Positions 7,870-17,190 of a stretch of DNA of 64,000 nucleotides are shown here, piece by piece. The position numbers and the translations under genes are program-made. Below the pieces are notes generated by a model, which saw only the letters and a list, made by a program, of their open reading frames with translations, was not told the DNA's origin and ran no database searches. Position 1 is the stretch's first letter, and the number at the start of each line of letters is the position of its first letter. Location: positions 186,001-250,000 of the forward strand of contig JBBCKD010000001.1 of the NCBI GenBank assembly GCA_037191015.1. Reading direction: 5' to 3'. This DNA is from Ravibacter sp037191015 (lineage in GTDB: Bacteria; Bacteroidota; Bacteroidia; Cytophagales; Spirosomataceae).

Positions 7870-9666
7870 CTACCATCCGGGATTTTGTGTCAAAGCGGGG
7901 TTCAGTGCAAGCTCCGTCGTTGGGATAGGCAGAAGGTAATCTCTGTCAAGCCTGAAATGATATCCGTTATTTCCGAGACTGTTGGCATAGGGTTCAACAT
8001 ACCCCTCGCTATTAACCGGTAACGTTTTTACGGCGGCCAGGAATGAAGACGATGTACCGGGGTAGTCTTCCCATTGCTGCCGGATTGCACCCAGAGGTTT
8101 TTTGCCGACGATCAACTCATCGGCGGCTGCCCAGCGGAAGACGTCATCTACCCTAAACCCTTCACAAGCCAGTTCCACTTTTCGTTCACGACGGATCTCC
8201 TGAAGAATGGGGGATATTCCATTAAATTCCCAGTTAGGGTCGGTTGTTATATCATCGATTTTAAGTAAAGCGTTATTCATTCCTACACGTAGCCTGAGAG
8301 CATTCACCGTTTTGTCGATGTCGGTTTGGGTAATGGTACCCATCACAGCTTTTGCTTCAGCATAGATCAGCAATGACTCGGCATAGCGGAAATAGATCTG
8401 ACCACTCGTGGAAGTAAACCCGTTAAGTCGTTCGGCGTAGTCTGCGGTATGACCTTTATACAACTGGTATCCTGTGGCACATCTCTGATCGACGAGACCT
8501 TCAAATGTAGGAGTGGTAAATAAAAGCTCCGGGCTATCCCAGATAAGGTGCTTACCATCGTCCACCTGGATGGTCTGATTCAACCTTGGATCACGATTGG
8601 CTACCACTGTTTTAAGATCGCGGTCTCCCCGGTAAAGAGGCGACACAGCGATCGGCTTCCCGTCTGTACAAAGATAGGAGTCTATCATGCTTTTTGTGAT
8701 TCCGTAAGAGCCGCCGTTACTGGTATAGGCTATCCACCGGTGATAAATGCCTTCTGTGTTGGAATACTTTCGCCAGAGAAGCACTTCCTTATGATTACTA
8801 TAGTCTTTTTGGTTAAAGAGCAACCAATAACCGTTGTCAACGTTCACATTATCCAGTGCCGGGTAACCGTTTGTTTCAGACATAGCAATCAGTGTGCCCG
8901 CAGCTTCTTCTGCTTTCCTGATAAATTTTGTCCCGTCTGAACCGGCTACTGCGAACGGGGTATTTTTCAAGCTGTGATATAGCTCCCAGGTTCCTTCATA
9001 AAGTGCGATCCTGGCCTGGAGCGCAAGTGCAGCTTCCTTGGTAATGCGACCTGTCCAGCTTCCGTTTCCACGCGCGGACAAGTATTCGACAGCAAGGTCC
9101 AGGTCATGTAATACCGAGTCGGCTACCACATTCCGGGGAGTGCGTCCCGAGAAGAGCAGATCGGAATCCAGAGCCACCGTAGTTGAGGCCCAGGGAACAT
9201 CGCCGAAAGCACGCAGCTTGTTAAAATAGAAAACAGACCGGAAGAAAAGGGCTTCTCCGACATATTGCTTTATATTATCCCATGGTGCATTCACGGAGTG
9301 ATAGTGGTCCATAAAATAATTGATATTCCGCAGTACACTCCAATCGGACGCGGCCCAGCCGCCCCCGGAAGAAGGGAGGACGGTTTCTCCATTCATCCGC
9401 CTGTTATAGTCCAGCGGGCAATAGATGTCGCTGCCCATGACAGCATCTTCACCGTAAGGGCCCTGACTTAGCCACCAGGGATGACTTGGCAGCAAGGCGT
9501 CAAGGTTATAGAAATTGTTAACATATACTTTCAGATCGTTTTCTGATTTCCAATAGTTCACATCACCCAGGCTAGTCAACGGGGCGCGCTCGAGGAAATC
9601 GTCTTTACATGAGACGAATACCGCCAAAGACAGGGTCAGGACTAATATATATACATGCTTTTTCAT
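7870..9666 (-). CDS. SusD/RagB family outer-membrane lipoprotein (locus A)
   Basis: The 598-residue lipoprotein (MKKHVYILVLTLSLAVFVSC, Cys 20) has the SusD hallmarks. These are DDFLERAPLTSLGD just after the lipid Cys, the TPR-like helices ALFFRSVFYFNKLRAFGDVPW and KEAALALQARIALYEGTWE, IYFRYAESLLIYAEAKAVMG, the IRRERKVELACEGFRVDDVFRW block and the C-terminal DYLLPIPTTELALNPALTQNPGW. It caps the SusC barrel as a substrate-capture lid on the cell surface. It starts 32 bp after the SusC stop. Confidence 0.97.
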   Translation of the reverse strand: MKKHVYILVLTLSLAVFVSCKDDFLERAPLTSLGDVNYWKSENDLKVYVNNFYNLDALLPSHPWWLSQGPYGEDAVMGSDIYCPLDYNRRMNGETVLPSSGGGWAASDWSVLRNINYFMDHYHSVNAPWDNIKQYVGEALFFRSVFYFNKLRAFGDVPWASTTVALDSDLLFSGRTPRNVVADSVLHDLDLAVEYLSARGNGSWTGRITKEAALALQARIALYEGTWELYHSLKNTPFAVAGSDGTKFIRKAEEAAGTLIAMSETNGYPALDNVNVDNGYWLLFNQKDYSNHKEVLLWRKYSNTEGIYHRWIAYTSNGGSYGITKSMIDSYLCTDGKPIAVSPLYRGDRDLKTVVANRDPRLNQTIQVDDGKHLIWDSPELLFTTPTFEGLVDQRCATGYQLYKGHTADYAERLNGFTSTSGQIYFRYAESLLIYAEAKAVMGTITQTDIDKTVNALRLRVGMNNALLKIDDITTDPNWEFNGISPILQEIRRERKVELACEGFRVDDVFRWAAADELIVGKKPLGAIRQQWEDYPGTSSSFLAAVKTLPVNSEGYVEPYANSLGNNGYHFRLDRDYLLPIPTTELALNPALTQNPGW

Positions 9667-9698
9667 CTTTTTTCCTTTTCTTAAAAATCAATTAGCCA

Positions 9699-12600
9699 TT
9701 AAAAAGTAACCTGCAGACCTCCCGCCCAAACGCGCTGCAAGGGATAGACCTTACCATCCGGGCCGAGAGCATACCCCTGGGTATTTGAAAATTCCGGATC
9801 CATTGTCTTAATGTATTTAGTGACTGTGAGCAGATTTTCCAGGTTGATAAACAGGCGGAGTTTTTGGCAAAACCTCTTAGCTATTGCAGTAGGCAGGTTA
9901 TAACCCAATTGGAGATTTTTAACACGTAAGTATGAGGCATTCAATAAGTAACGTGTTTGTGTCTGCTTGTTTTTATTCATTTCGGCAGTAGTAAGGTAAT
10001 ACCTGGGGTAATATCCGTCGGGGGTGGCCTCTGTCCATCGGTCGTGTTGCTGTACAAATCCGCTGCTCTGCCCTAAATCCCCGGTTATTCCCCAGAAAAA
10101 GTTGCTTACGTGACTAGTAGGTGAAGGGGCTGCTTCGCGTTTGCCGACTCCCTGAAAAAACAGGGTCAGGTCAAATGCTCTGTATTGGACGTTTGCATTG
10201 AGGCCAAACGAAAACCGGGGAGTGGTATTGCCAATTACTTTTCTGTCTCCGGGATTGTCAAGCGTATTGTTCCCCCAATCTATCTGGTTGTCTCCATTAA
10301 GATCAACATAGCGCACATCACCGGGCATCCAGCGGCTATACAACCTGTTTTGCACGGGAGCGGATGCTATTTCTGACTCAGATTGAAACAAGCCATGCGT
10401 TTCGTATCCCCATATTTCTCCTATTTGCTGCCCTTTATACCAGGTAGTGTTCAGCCTGTTAGGATTAGGGTATTTGGTTACTACGCTGGAATAATCGCTG
10501 AACACAGCGTTGACGCCATAACTTACCTGACCTTTGTGCTGCCATCCGATTGTCAGCTCAATCCCTTCGGTTTTCATGGCAGCCGAATTTGCCTGTGGTG
10601 CGGAAGCGCCCAAAAGTGCAGGTAGAGCTTCTGCCGGCCCTACGAAATCGTCCATCGATCGCCGGTACCAGTCAAAGCTGACATTTAGCCGGTTAGAAAG
10701 AAAAGAGAAATCCGCGCCGAAATCCAAGGTCGATACTGTAACCCATGTTAAAGCGGAATTTACAAGCGGAGGGTTTCTAATGAAAGATTCCCGGCCCCCG
10801 CTAAACAGATAGTTCCCGGCCGTCGGTCTCTGAGCATTCAGAGCCGGATAGAATGGGTAAAAGTTGCTGGTAAAGCCCTGATCTCCCAACTTTCCGTAGC
10901 TGGCCCTGATTTTTAAGGAATTGACCACCGGCTCTAACGACTTCCAGAAAAGCTCTCTTGAGGGAACCCAGGCAGCAGAAATACCCGGGTAGAAACGGTA
11001 TCGTACATCTTTCAGAAATTTGGAAGTGCCGTCGTAACGCCCGTTTATTTCCACGAGGTATTTTTCTTTATAGTTATAGTTGATTCTGCCGAATCCGCCC
11101 CGTATTGCCAGCTGATTGGCTATGTCGCCTACGGTAGGCGATGCTCCGTAGGTTAATGATAGAGCCGGAAGTTCATCTGAATATAAAAAGCTATTGTTTC
11201 CTGATACTGAGAGGTTGTTATACAACTCCTGCGTAAATCCTGCCAGGATTTTAAAATTGTGCTTTTCAAGTTGTTTTTCGTAGGAAGTAAAGGCGTTAAG
11301 CGTAAAGTGCTGGTTAAAGCTATAAGAACGGGCGAACGAATTAGGCGCGCCGAGCCAAAGTGTGCTCTGTCCGCTAGGAACGTTGTTAGTGTACAGTGTT
11401 TTCATATGCTGAGAGGTATTTCTGTACACTCCGTCGAAGGTGTAGTTCGTGGTGAACTCCCATCCGGGCATCAGATGAAAGGTCGCTTCGCCGGTCAGAA
11501 TAGCCTGGTCGTTCGTTTGGGTTTCCCTTCCTCCTTCTTCAAACAGAAGAAATATGTTATCTCTCACCCCATTCGGGTATACTACCGGACTCCATGGCTT
11601 GTACAGTCCAAGAAGGTGGATCGGGCTCCCGATCCAGTTTCCATAAGCGGAATTAAGGTCATCTCTCTCACTACGGGAATACGCTCCTCTAAAACTAACT
11701 GTCAACCAGTCGGTTATGTCGGTCGAGAGGTTGGTTCTTAAATTGTATCGGCTAAATCTATCATTTACATATTGGAATAGCCCTTTTTGTCCGACGTATC
11801 CCAACCCCAGATAATAACTGGCTTTATTCGTGCTCCCCGATACACCGATGTTGTGCTGCTGGTTAAAAACAACATTTTTAAAAAGTACCTTAAACCAGTC
11901 GTTGTTCGCGTTCCCTCCGAGCCAGCCGTCAGTACCAGGCGCGGGATTTTCGATGGTTTCGGATACAATTTTGCCATCCAGGTAATCCTTGATACGTTGC
12001 ATTTGCTCATCAGTAATCGGATGCGCGCTTCCGGAGTTTTCAGCCGCTTCATTCAGAAAATTGGCTAAATCCAGCGAATTCATTGATTCAGGAAGGTTAA
12101 TAGGCTGGGCGAAGCCGAAATTATTGTTGTAGGTTATGATAGGTTTCTGTCCCGGCTTCCCTTTTTTGGTAGTAATCAGGATCACGCCGTAAGGTGCACT
12201 GGACCCATAGATGGCAGCTGCTGCCGCATCTTTCAAAACGGAGATGCTTTCTACATCGTTGATGTTGATACTATTAAGATCGCCGCCCTGAATTCCGTCT
12301 ATGACGATCAGCGGCTCGGCGGCAGAGCCCAGACCGGTATATCCCCTGATGTTGATGGAAGGGGTCGAACCCGGGCCGCCACCGTTGGCCGAGCTGATGT
12401 TGAGGTTTGCGATCTGCCCCTGTAATGCCTGGGAAATGTTGGTTACCGAGCGGTTTTCCAACACTTCTCCGCTTATTTGTGCTACCGCCCCCGTCAGGTT
12501 TATTTTCTTTTGAGTTCCATATCCTACTACCACTACCTCCTCCAAAGCCTTTTCGTCAACCTCAAGCGAAATTTCTACGAGCCTTCTGCTGCCTATTGTT

Positions 12601-13223
12601 ACTTCCTTCGTGAGATAGCCTACAAATGAAAATACCAGCACCGTTTTTTCATCGGAGACTTCGAGAGAAAATTCCCCCTTAGCATCTGTAATGATGCCCT
12701 GATCGGTGCCTTTAATGCGAATATTAACGCCGGGCAGAGGGTTGCTTTTTTCGTCTGAGACCTTTCCTTTTACAACATCCTTAAAAGGGTGGGATAAGAC
12801 GATATTCTCAAGATTTCCGAACAGGGCGGAGGAGTTGTTGTCATAACGGACCCTGGGTTCGTCAGCCAGGCGGAGCACGACCCTGTCGCTTATCACCTGG
12901 TAGTAGATGCCGGCAGGAATCAGCAGCTTGTCGAGTACCTGTTTTAAGGGCGCCTGCTCCATTTGCATACTGATTTTCTGATCCGCATTCACAATACTCT
13001 TGCTGTAGACAAACTTTACGAATGCCTGCTTCTCCAGCGTATGCAGCGCTTCCTCGATGCTGATATGCCGGAAGTGAACGGAGACCTGCTGGTTCAGAAC
13101 CTGCTGACTCCGGCCGCTGTGCGCATAAGACATACAGGTAATGCTGAGGGCTATTACCAGCTGATTGAATGTAACTCGCATAATTTTACACCAATCCCAT
13201 GGAATTAGTACATGATAATTCAT
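9699..13223 (-). CDS. SusC/RagA TonB-linked outer-membrane transporter with STN domain (locus A)
   Basis: The 1174-residue product has four parts in order. They are a leader (start at 13223, or at the internal ATG at 13181 before MRVTFNQLVIALS), an STN/secretin-type domain at about 50-105 (FRHISIEEALHTLEKQ), a CarboxypepD-regulatory-like domain at about 150-235 (VKGKVSDEKSNPLPGVNIRI), and a plug starting VVVGYGTQKKINLTGAV and including INIRGYTGLGS. The barrel follows, ending LQRVWAGGLQVTF. An STN domain together with the adjacent FecR and ECF sigma genes implies cell-surface signalling: ligand import makes the STN domain contact FecR, which releases the sigma factor. The transporter itself moves substrate into the periplasm using TonB energy. 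Confidence 0.97.
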   Translation of the reverse strand: MNYHVLIPWDWCKIMRVTFNQLVIALSITCMSYAHSGRSQQVLNQQVSVHFRHISIEEALHTLEKQAFVKFVYSKSIVNADQKISMQMEQAPLKQVLDKLLIPAGIYYQVISDRVVLRLADEPRVRYDNNSSALFGNLENIVLSHPFKDVVKGKVSDEKSNPLPGVNIRIKGTDQGIITDAKGEFSLEVSDEKTVLVFSFVGYLTKEVTIGSRRLVEISLEVDEKALEEVVVVGYGTQKKINLTGAVAQISGEVLENRSVTNISQALQGQIANLNISSANGGGPGSTPSINIRGYTGLGSAAEPLIVIDGIQGGDLNSININDVESISVLKDAAAAAIYGSSAPYGVILITTKKGKPGQKPIITYNNNFGFAQPINLPESMNSLDLANFLNEAAENSGSAHPITDEQMQRIKDYLDGKIVSETIENPAPGTDGWLGGNANNDWFKVLFKNVVFNQQHNIGVSGSTNKASYYLGLGYVGQKGLFQYVNDRFSRYNLRTNLSTDITDWLTVSFRGAYSRSERDDLNSAYGNWIGSPIHLLGLYKPWSPVVYPNGVRDNIFLLFEEGGRETQTNDQAILTGEATFHLMPGWEFTTNYTFDGVYRNTSQHMKTLYTNNVPSGQSTLWLGAPNSFARSYSFNQHFTLNAFTSYEKQLEKHNFKILAGFTQELYNNLSVSGNNSFLYSDELPALSLTYGASPTVGDIANQLAIRGGFGRINYNYKEKYLVEINGRYDGTSKFLKDVRYRFYPGISAAWVPSRELFWKSLEPVVNSLKIRASYGKLGDQGFTSNFYPFYPALNAQRPTAGNYLFSGGRESFIRNPPLVNSALTWVTVSTLDFGADFSFLSNRLNVSFDWYRRSMDDFVGPAEALPALLGASAPQANSAAMKTEGIELTIGWQHKGQVSYGVNAVFSDYSSVVTKYPNPNRLNTTWYKGQQIGEIWGYETHGLFQSESEIASAPVQNRLYSRWMPGDVRYVDLNGDNQIDWGNNTLDNPGDRKVIGNTTPRFSFGLNANVQYRAFDLTLFFQGVGKREAAPSPTSHVSNFFWGITGDLGQSSGFVQQHDRWTEATPDGYYPRYYLTTAEMNKNKQTQTRYLLNASYLRVKNLQLGYNLPTAIAKRFCQKLRLFINLENLLTVTKYIKTMDPEFSNTQGYALGPDGKVYPLQRVWAGGLQVTF

Positions 13224-13297
13224 AAATTTGATTGTTTCGTTCTAAGAAATGGGACAATACATTCCCGCGACCAGCCGACGGCGGGTTGAGAGAATCA

Positions 13298-13328
13298 GGG
13301 TTGTAAGTGGAGCCATCACTTGCAGCCC
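13298..13328. terminator. Stem-loop between fecR and susC, locus A
   Basis: A 12-bp stem with two G-T pairs (13298-13309 with 13317-13328) and a 7-base loop. On the plus strand it is followed by a run of T, and on the minus strand (the direction of the genes) it is preceded by A. It sits between the FecR stop (13399) and the SusC start (13223). It may terminate or attenuate the sigma/FecR transcript so that susC is read from its own ECF promoter. Confidence 0.45.
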
Positions 13329-13398
13329 TTTTTTGCTTGAAGGTTTAATCGGGTTAGTTTCAGTTCATGTTTCGGATGGTTAGGGTGGTTGAATGGGT

Positions 13399-14433
13399 TT
13401 ATGGTTCGGGAATTTTCAGAACGATGGAATTCTGCTCGATCTCGTAAGTGATACCCAGTGAAAGAGCAAGGATTTCCAGTACGTCCGGCAGGTTCATGCC
13501 CGTCAGGTCGGCCTTCAGCAGGAGGCTGTTTATTTCCCCGTCAGCCGCCGTGATCCGCACGTCATAGGTAGTATTCAGTTTTTTGAGCACTTCCTTCATG
13601 GGAATATTGACAAACGTAAGATTCGTTTTTTTCCATATGCCCATTTCGTCGTCTCCCCCGGTTTTTTCTTTTCTTAATTCAGTGTCCTGTTCCGACATAG
13701 ACAGGCTTTCGTCTGCTGTCAGCACGATTTCCGTTCCGGGTTCCGGGGCATCGCTGACCCCTGTTGACGGATCTGATATACGTCTTACGGAAACCTTGCC
13801 GGTCAGTACCGAGACATTTGCAAAAGGGTCTTCCTTGTATGCCCGTATCCTGAAACTCGTCCCGAGCACCCTCGTGCGAAGGTGCCTGCTGTATACAATA
13901 AAAGGTAGCAGCGAATCGGGAGTTACCTCGAAGAAAACTTCTCCGGTCATTGTAATACGCCGTTCCTGACCGGTAAACTCTTCCGGGTAGGTAAGAGAAG
14001 ACCCGGGATGAAGCCACGCCGTGCTCCCGTCAGGCAGTACGACGCGCCGGATATTTTTTTCCTCGTTTTCGACTGTAAGAGGAGAGGCGATTTTTACCAG
14101 GGGATCAGCAGCCTGCCGGAAGTAGCCGGAGACGAACCAGGAAAGCCCTGCCACCAGGATAAAAAGTGCGGCAATGCCTGCCAATGTATAGGGTGTGGGT
14201 ATACGAACATACCGTTTCGGAGCTGCAGCCCGTTTATGAGCATGAATGTTTTCCCTTATTTTTTTCAATAGAACCGACCTGAGCTTTTCTTTTTCCGATT
14301 CCGACAAGAATGCCAGAAGGTCTGCTTCGTGCTCAAATGATGCGTACCACTTTTCCACCGAATGCTTTTCATCCTCCGTACATTCGTCATTTATATACTT
14401 CCGAATGAGACTCCTGAGTTTTTCTCCTTCCAT
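13399..14433 (-). CDS. FecR family anti-sigma factor (locus A)
   Basis: The 344-residue protein has a cytoplasmic N-terminal sigma-binding part (MEGEKLRSLIRKYINDE), one membrane helix at about 85-108 (TLAGIAALFILVAGLSWFV) and a periplasmic FecR domain. The FecR domain shows VVLPDGSTAWLHPGSSLTYPEEF, RRITMTGEVFFEVTPD and RVLGTSFRIRAYKEDP. The last 80 residues are the DUF4974-type domain (LTFVNIPMKEVLKKLNTTYDVRI) that contacts the STN domain of SusC. The frame extends to 14493, but 14433 fits the family. It is transcribed after the sigma gene and before susC. Confidence 0.95.
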   Translation of the reverse strand: MEGEKLRSLIRKYINDECTEDEKHSVEKWYASFEHEADLLAFLSESEKEKLRSVLLKKIRENIHAHKRAAAPKRYVRIPTPYTLAGIAALFILVAGLSWFVSGYFRQAADPLVKIASPLTVENEEKNIRRVVLPDGSTAWLHPGSSLTYPEEFTGQERRITMTGEVFFEVTPDSLLPFIVYSRHLRTRVLGTSFRIRAYKEDPFANVSVLTGKVSVRRISDPSTGVSDAPEPGTEIVLTADESLSMSEQDTELRKEKTGGDDEMGIWKKTNLTFVNIPMKEVLKKLNTTYDVRITAADGEINSLLLKADLTGMNLPDVLEILALSLGITYEIEQNSIVLKIPEP

Positions 14434-14557
14434 ACCTGCCTTATATCTGGTTAAGGGTGCTTGTATGTTATAGGTCAGGTAGGAGAGGCGCACCCCCCAG
14501 TCTCAGGGCATTTTTTTAGAAAAAAGTTGGTTGCCGGGTAGCTTCCGGGCAACGGGA

Positions 14558-15139
14558 TCAGCGCAGCAGCATAATCCATATAAAGGAGATCAGATCTCCC
14601 AGGTGCATTCGCAGGGTCTGGAGTGCCCTTGTAATGTGATTTTCAACAGTCTTTTCCGAAATATTCAATTCTGCAGCTATTTCCCGGTGATTCTTGTATT
14701 CATACCGGCTTAATATAAACACCTTGCGGCATTGGGGAGGGAGCGCAGAAATGAGCTTGTCGAGGCGTCCTGTAAGCTCTCTGAGAAATATGGCTTCTTC
14801 TGTCGTATTCCTGCTGTCCGGACCATCCGGCTCCGTTTGAGCCCGGTAGCGGGCCCTGACGCCATCTTTCTCAATCTGGTTCAGCGTCCGGTAGCGCACT
14901 GCCGTGTGAAGATAGGCTGCGGGAGAGGAATGTATTTTCCGCTCGTGCCTGTGGATCCATAATTCGGTAAATACGTCCTGTACAATTTCACTGGCAGATT
15001 CAGCGTTCTTAATTCTCTTGAATGCATTGCTGAACAGCTGCGCCCAATAGCGATTGTAGATAGTCTCAAAAGATTTCTCATCGTCTGCCGACAGCAGATC
15101 GAACAACTCTTCATCTGTATATGACTGGTAGTTGCGCAT
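14558..15139 (-). CDS. ECF RNA polymerase sigma factor (locus A)
   Basis: The 193-residue protein has the two sigma-70 domains of the Bacteroidota ECF group. Region 2 is at about 9-75 (FDLLSADDEKSFETIYNRYW to EIVQDVFTELWIHR) and region 4 at about 125-180 (LPPQCRKVFILSRYEYKNHR, then the helix-turn-helix IAAELNISEKTVENHITRAL). It is expected to be held by the adjacent FecR and to activate the downstream SusCD operon. It is the first gene of the minus-strand run. Confidence 0.96.
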   Translation of the reverse strand: MRNYQSYTDEELFDLLSADDEKSFETIYNRYWAQLFSNAFKRIKNAESASEIVQDVFTELWIHRHERKIHSSPAAYLHTAVRYRTLNQIEKDGVRARYRAQTEPDGPDSRNTTEEAIFLRELTGRLDKLISALPPQCRKVFILSRYEYKNHREIAAELNISEKTVENHITRALQTLRMHLGDLISFIWIMLLR

Positions 15140-15243
15140 AAGTTCCCGGGGACGAAAGTGGAGCTGGCTACGAATTTATGTTAAATATAGATTTATGACA
15201 ACTCGCATCCCCGGTCTTGCAGCCGGCAGGGATTTCGTTGAAA

Positions 15244-15280
15244 CAAAAAAAACCGCATTCCTGTAGCAGAAATGCGGTTT
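15244..15280 (-). terminator. Rho-independent terminator after tRNA-Ala
   Basis: Read on the minus strand, AAACCGCATT pairs with AATGCGGTTT across an 11-base loop and is followed by a run of T. It starts a few bases after the 3' end of the tRNA-Ala gene. Confidence 0.85.
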
Positions 15281-15282
15281 CG

Positions 15283-15356
15283 TGGAGAATATCGGATTCG
15301 AACCGATGGCCTCTACAATGCCATTGTAGCGCTCTAGCCAACTGAGCTAATCCCCC
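15283..15356 (-). tRNA. tRNA-Ala (anticodon GGC)
   Basis: The reverse complement begins GGGGGATTAGCTCAGTTGG and folds into a cloverleaf. The anticodon stem CTACA/TGTAG encloses the loop ATGGCAT, so the anticodon is GGC (Ala). The T-loop GGTTCGAATCC is canonical. CCA is not encoded. It is 74 nt, with a terminator immediately downstream and a promoter just upstream. Confidence 0.95.
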
Positions 15357-15365
15357 ATTGGGCTG

Positions 15366-15397
15366 CAAATATGCTATTTTGCCGGTGGATATCAAAA
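15366..15397 (-). promoter_or_regulatory. Bacteroidota-type promoter of tRNA-Ala
   Basis: On the minus strand, TTTTG (15393-15397) is separated by 19 bases from CATATTTG (15366-15373). The latter is a one-mismatch fit to the Bacteroidota -7 consensus TAnnTTTG. It ends about 10 bases before the first base of the tRNA. Confidence 0.55.
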
Positions 15398-15573
15398 CTT
15401 CATAAAATTTTTTTGCAGTGTCTCTTACTATATAATATTAATAAGGAATAAAGAATGCAGGTTTCTGCACCGCGGATGGGTATATAGCAGCAGCCAAACC
15501 GCTTTATAGAGCGCAGAGCAAAAATAATGCTGCTGATTTTACCCGATACCTGGATGTTTTAAAAGCACTAAGA

Positions 15574-16674
15574 ATGAAATACGCCTGGATATTTATGGGA
15601 CTTGGTTTATTGTCGTCGTGCGCCGCTCCTCAGGAGAGCGCCATCAGGTTCATGATCGGCAGCACCGACAGGTCGGATTCCTCAGGAGTCCATTTTGCCA
15701 CTCTGAACCCGGAGACGGGAGAAATTGCCTTTAAAGGGTTCACAGCGACAGCTCCGTCACCGGGCTATATTGCTTTTTCGCCCGATAAGAAGGCGCTGTT
15801 CGTGGTGACGGGCGATAACAAGATCAGCAGCTACGGTTTTGCCGACGGGGAGCTCACATTCATTAACTCCCAGCCGGCCGAAGGGCTGAATCCGTGCCAT
15901 GTATCGGTGCATCCGTCAGGAGAAATGGCTTTTCTTGCCAATTATAGCGACGGCAGTTTTTCAGCCTACGGAGTAGAAGAAGGCTTTCGGCTTACTCCCG
16001 CTGTTTATAATGAGAAATACGAAGGCAGCGGTCCGAATGAGAACCGTCAGAAGGCGCCTCATGCTCACTGCACGGTGGTTTCTCCAAACGGGAAATATGT
16101 ATATGTGGCCGACCTCGGAACTGATAAGGTAATGAATTATGTTATAGATGCCGCAGATAAAAAAGCTGAACCCAATGCTGCGCAGCCGTTTTTCCCTGTA
16201 AAGCCCGGAGCCGGTCCGAGGCATCTTACAATTCATTCCGGCGGTAAATGGCTGTATCTTATCAACGAGCTCGATGCTACCGTTACCGCTGCTTCCATAG
16301 CTGAAGACGGCTCTCTGACCGAGCTCGGCACCTATCCTACCCTTCCGGCCGGGTACGCAGAACCGGGTAATACCAGTGCCGCAATAAGACTCCATCCGAA
16401 CGGGAAGTTTCTCTATGTTTCGAATCGCGGCTACGACGCCATTCATGGCTTCCGGATAGAAGGAGACGGCACGCTGACGAAAGTGACCGAGGCGCGGGAG
16501 AAAATTGCCGCTCCAAGGGATTTTAACCTTGATCCGTCCGGGAAGTTCCTGGTGGTAGGTAACCAGAAGACGAACGATCTGACCCTGTTGACAGTGGACC
16601 CGGAGACCGGAGAGCTGGCGTACAGGTCCACTTCGGGGAATATCGCCGGTCCGAGCTGTTTCGAGTTCTTTTAA
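15574..16674 (+). CDS. Lactonase family beta-propeller lipoprotein (6-phosphogluconolactonase-like, Pgl fold)
   Basis: The 366-residue protein has a lipoprotein signal (MKYAWIFMGLGLLSSC, Cys 16) and a seven-bladed propeller of the lactonase/YbhE family. The landmarks are GYIAFSPDKKALFVV, NPCHVSVHPSGEMAFLANY, KAPHAHCTVVSPNGKYVYVADLG, GPRHLTIHSGGKWLYLINE and AAIRLHPNGKFLYVSNRG. Cytosolic relatives hydrolyse 6-phosphogluconolactone. This copy is lipid-anchored and so probably acts on unphosphorylated lactones or has another periplasmic role. It stands alone on the plus strand between tRNA-Ala and the TonB operon. Confidence 0.85.
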   Translation: MKYAWIFMGLGLLSSCAAPQESAIRFMIGSTDRSDSSGVHFATLNPETGEIAFKGFTATAPSPGYIAFSPDKKALFVVTGDNKISSYGFADGELTFINSQPAEGLNPCHVSVHPSGEMAFLANYSDGSFSAYGVEEGFRLTPAVYNEKYEGSGPNENRQKAPHAHCTVVSPNGKYVYVADLGTDKVMNYVIDAADKKAEPNAAQPFFPVKPGAGPRHLTIHSGGKWLYLINELDATVTAASIAEDGSLTELGTYPTLPAGYAEPGNTSAAIRLHPNGKFLYVSNRGYDAIHGFRIEGDGTLTKVTEAREKIAAPRDFNLDPSGKFLVVGNQKTNDLTLLTVDPETGELAYRSTSGNIAGPSCFEFF

Positions 16675-17190
16675 AAGACGGATGCCGGGCCTGGTTTTAT
16701 ATAAAGTAAGATGGCATAGTGAGTAAGAAAAGAACAGGCCTGACTTTTGCTATTCCGAACCGGCCCGAAGGAGTATTTTTTAAGGCCATCCAGGTGGCAG
16801 GATGAGATAGAAAATTTGATTTTGCGGTTTCATCCTGCTATATTTCACCGGATTTTAAGGCTTTTTAGAGCTTGAATTTGGATTTTTTTTAGGCTTAGAA
16901 AAACGAAGATAACCACGGCTTTTTTATCAATAGATTGATTTATAGTGACTGAGTTAATTTTTTTAAGGAAAAACCGTTGTTTTGACACCTTATCGGGTCA
17001 GACCCAATTAGGATTTTTTACCATTTTTAATAATATAACCTGAATGTTACTTTTTATTAACCTTAAAAACCATACTTTTGGGGTCAGTTGACCTCGCTAA
17101 TCGAAAGAAAATTTTATTTTAATCAGCTAACACAAATTTTTGTATTTTTTGCAAACAAAACTCTAATTAAATTTAATCAATTTGTAAGTA
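16675..17190. other. 516-bp AT-rich intergenic region upstream of the TonB/ExbB operon
   Basis: No open reading frame is convincing here. I see a 9-bp inverted repeat (16797-16805 with 16830-16838), a compact GGGTC-A-GACCC palindrome at 16995-17005, and a TACTTTTG at 17073-17080. The last matches the Bacteroidota -7 element TAnnTTTG, but I find no good -33 element at the right distance. A regulated leader for the energy-transduction operon is plausible. No known riboswitch fold was recognised. Confidence 0.4.

Noticed and set aside
16995..17005. GGGTC-A-GACCC palindrome as a terminator or riboswitch part
   Set aside because: Only 5 bp per arm, no proper T tract for the upstream gene and no recognisable aptamer.
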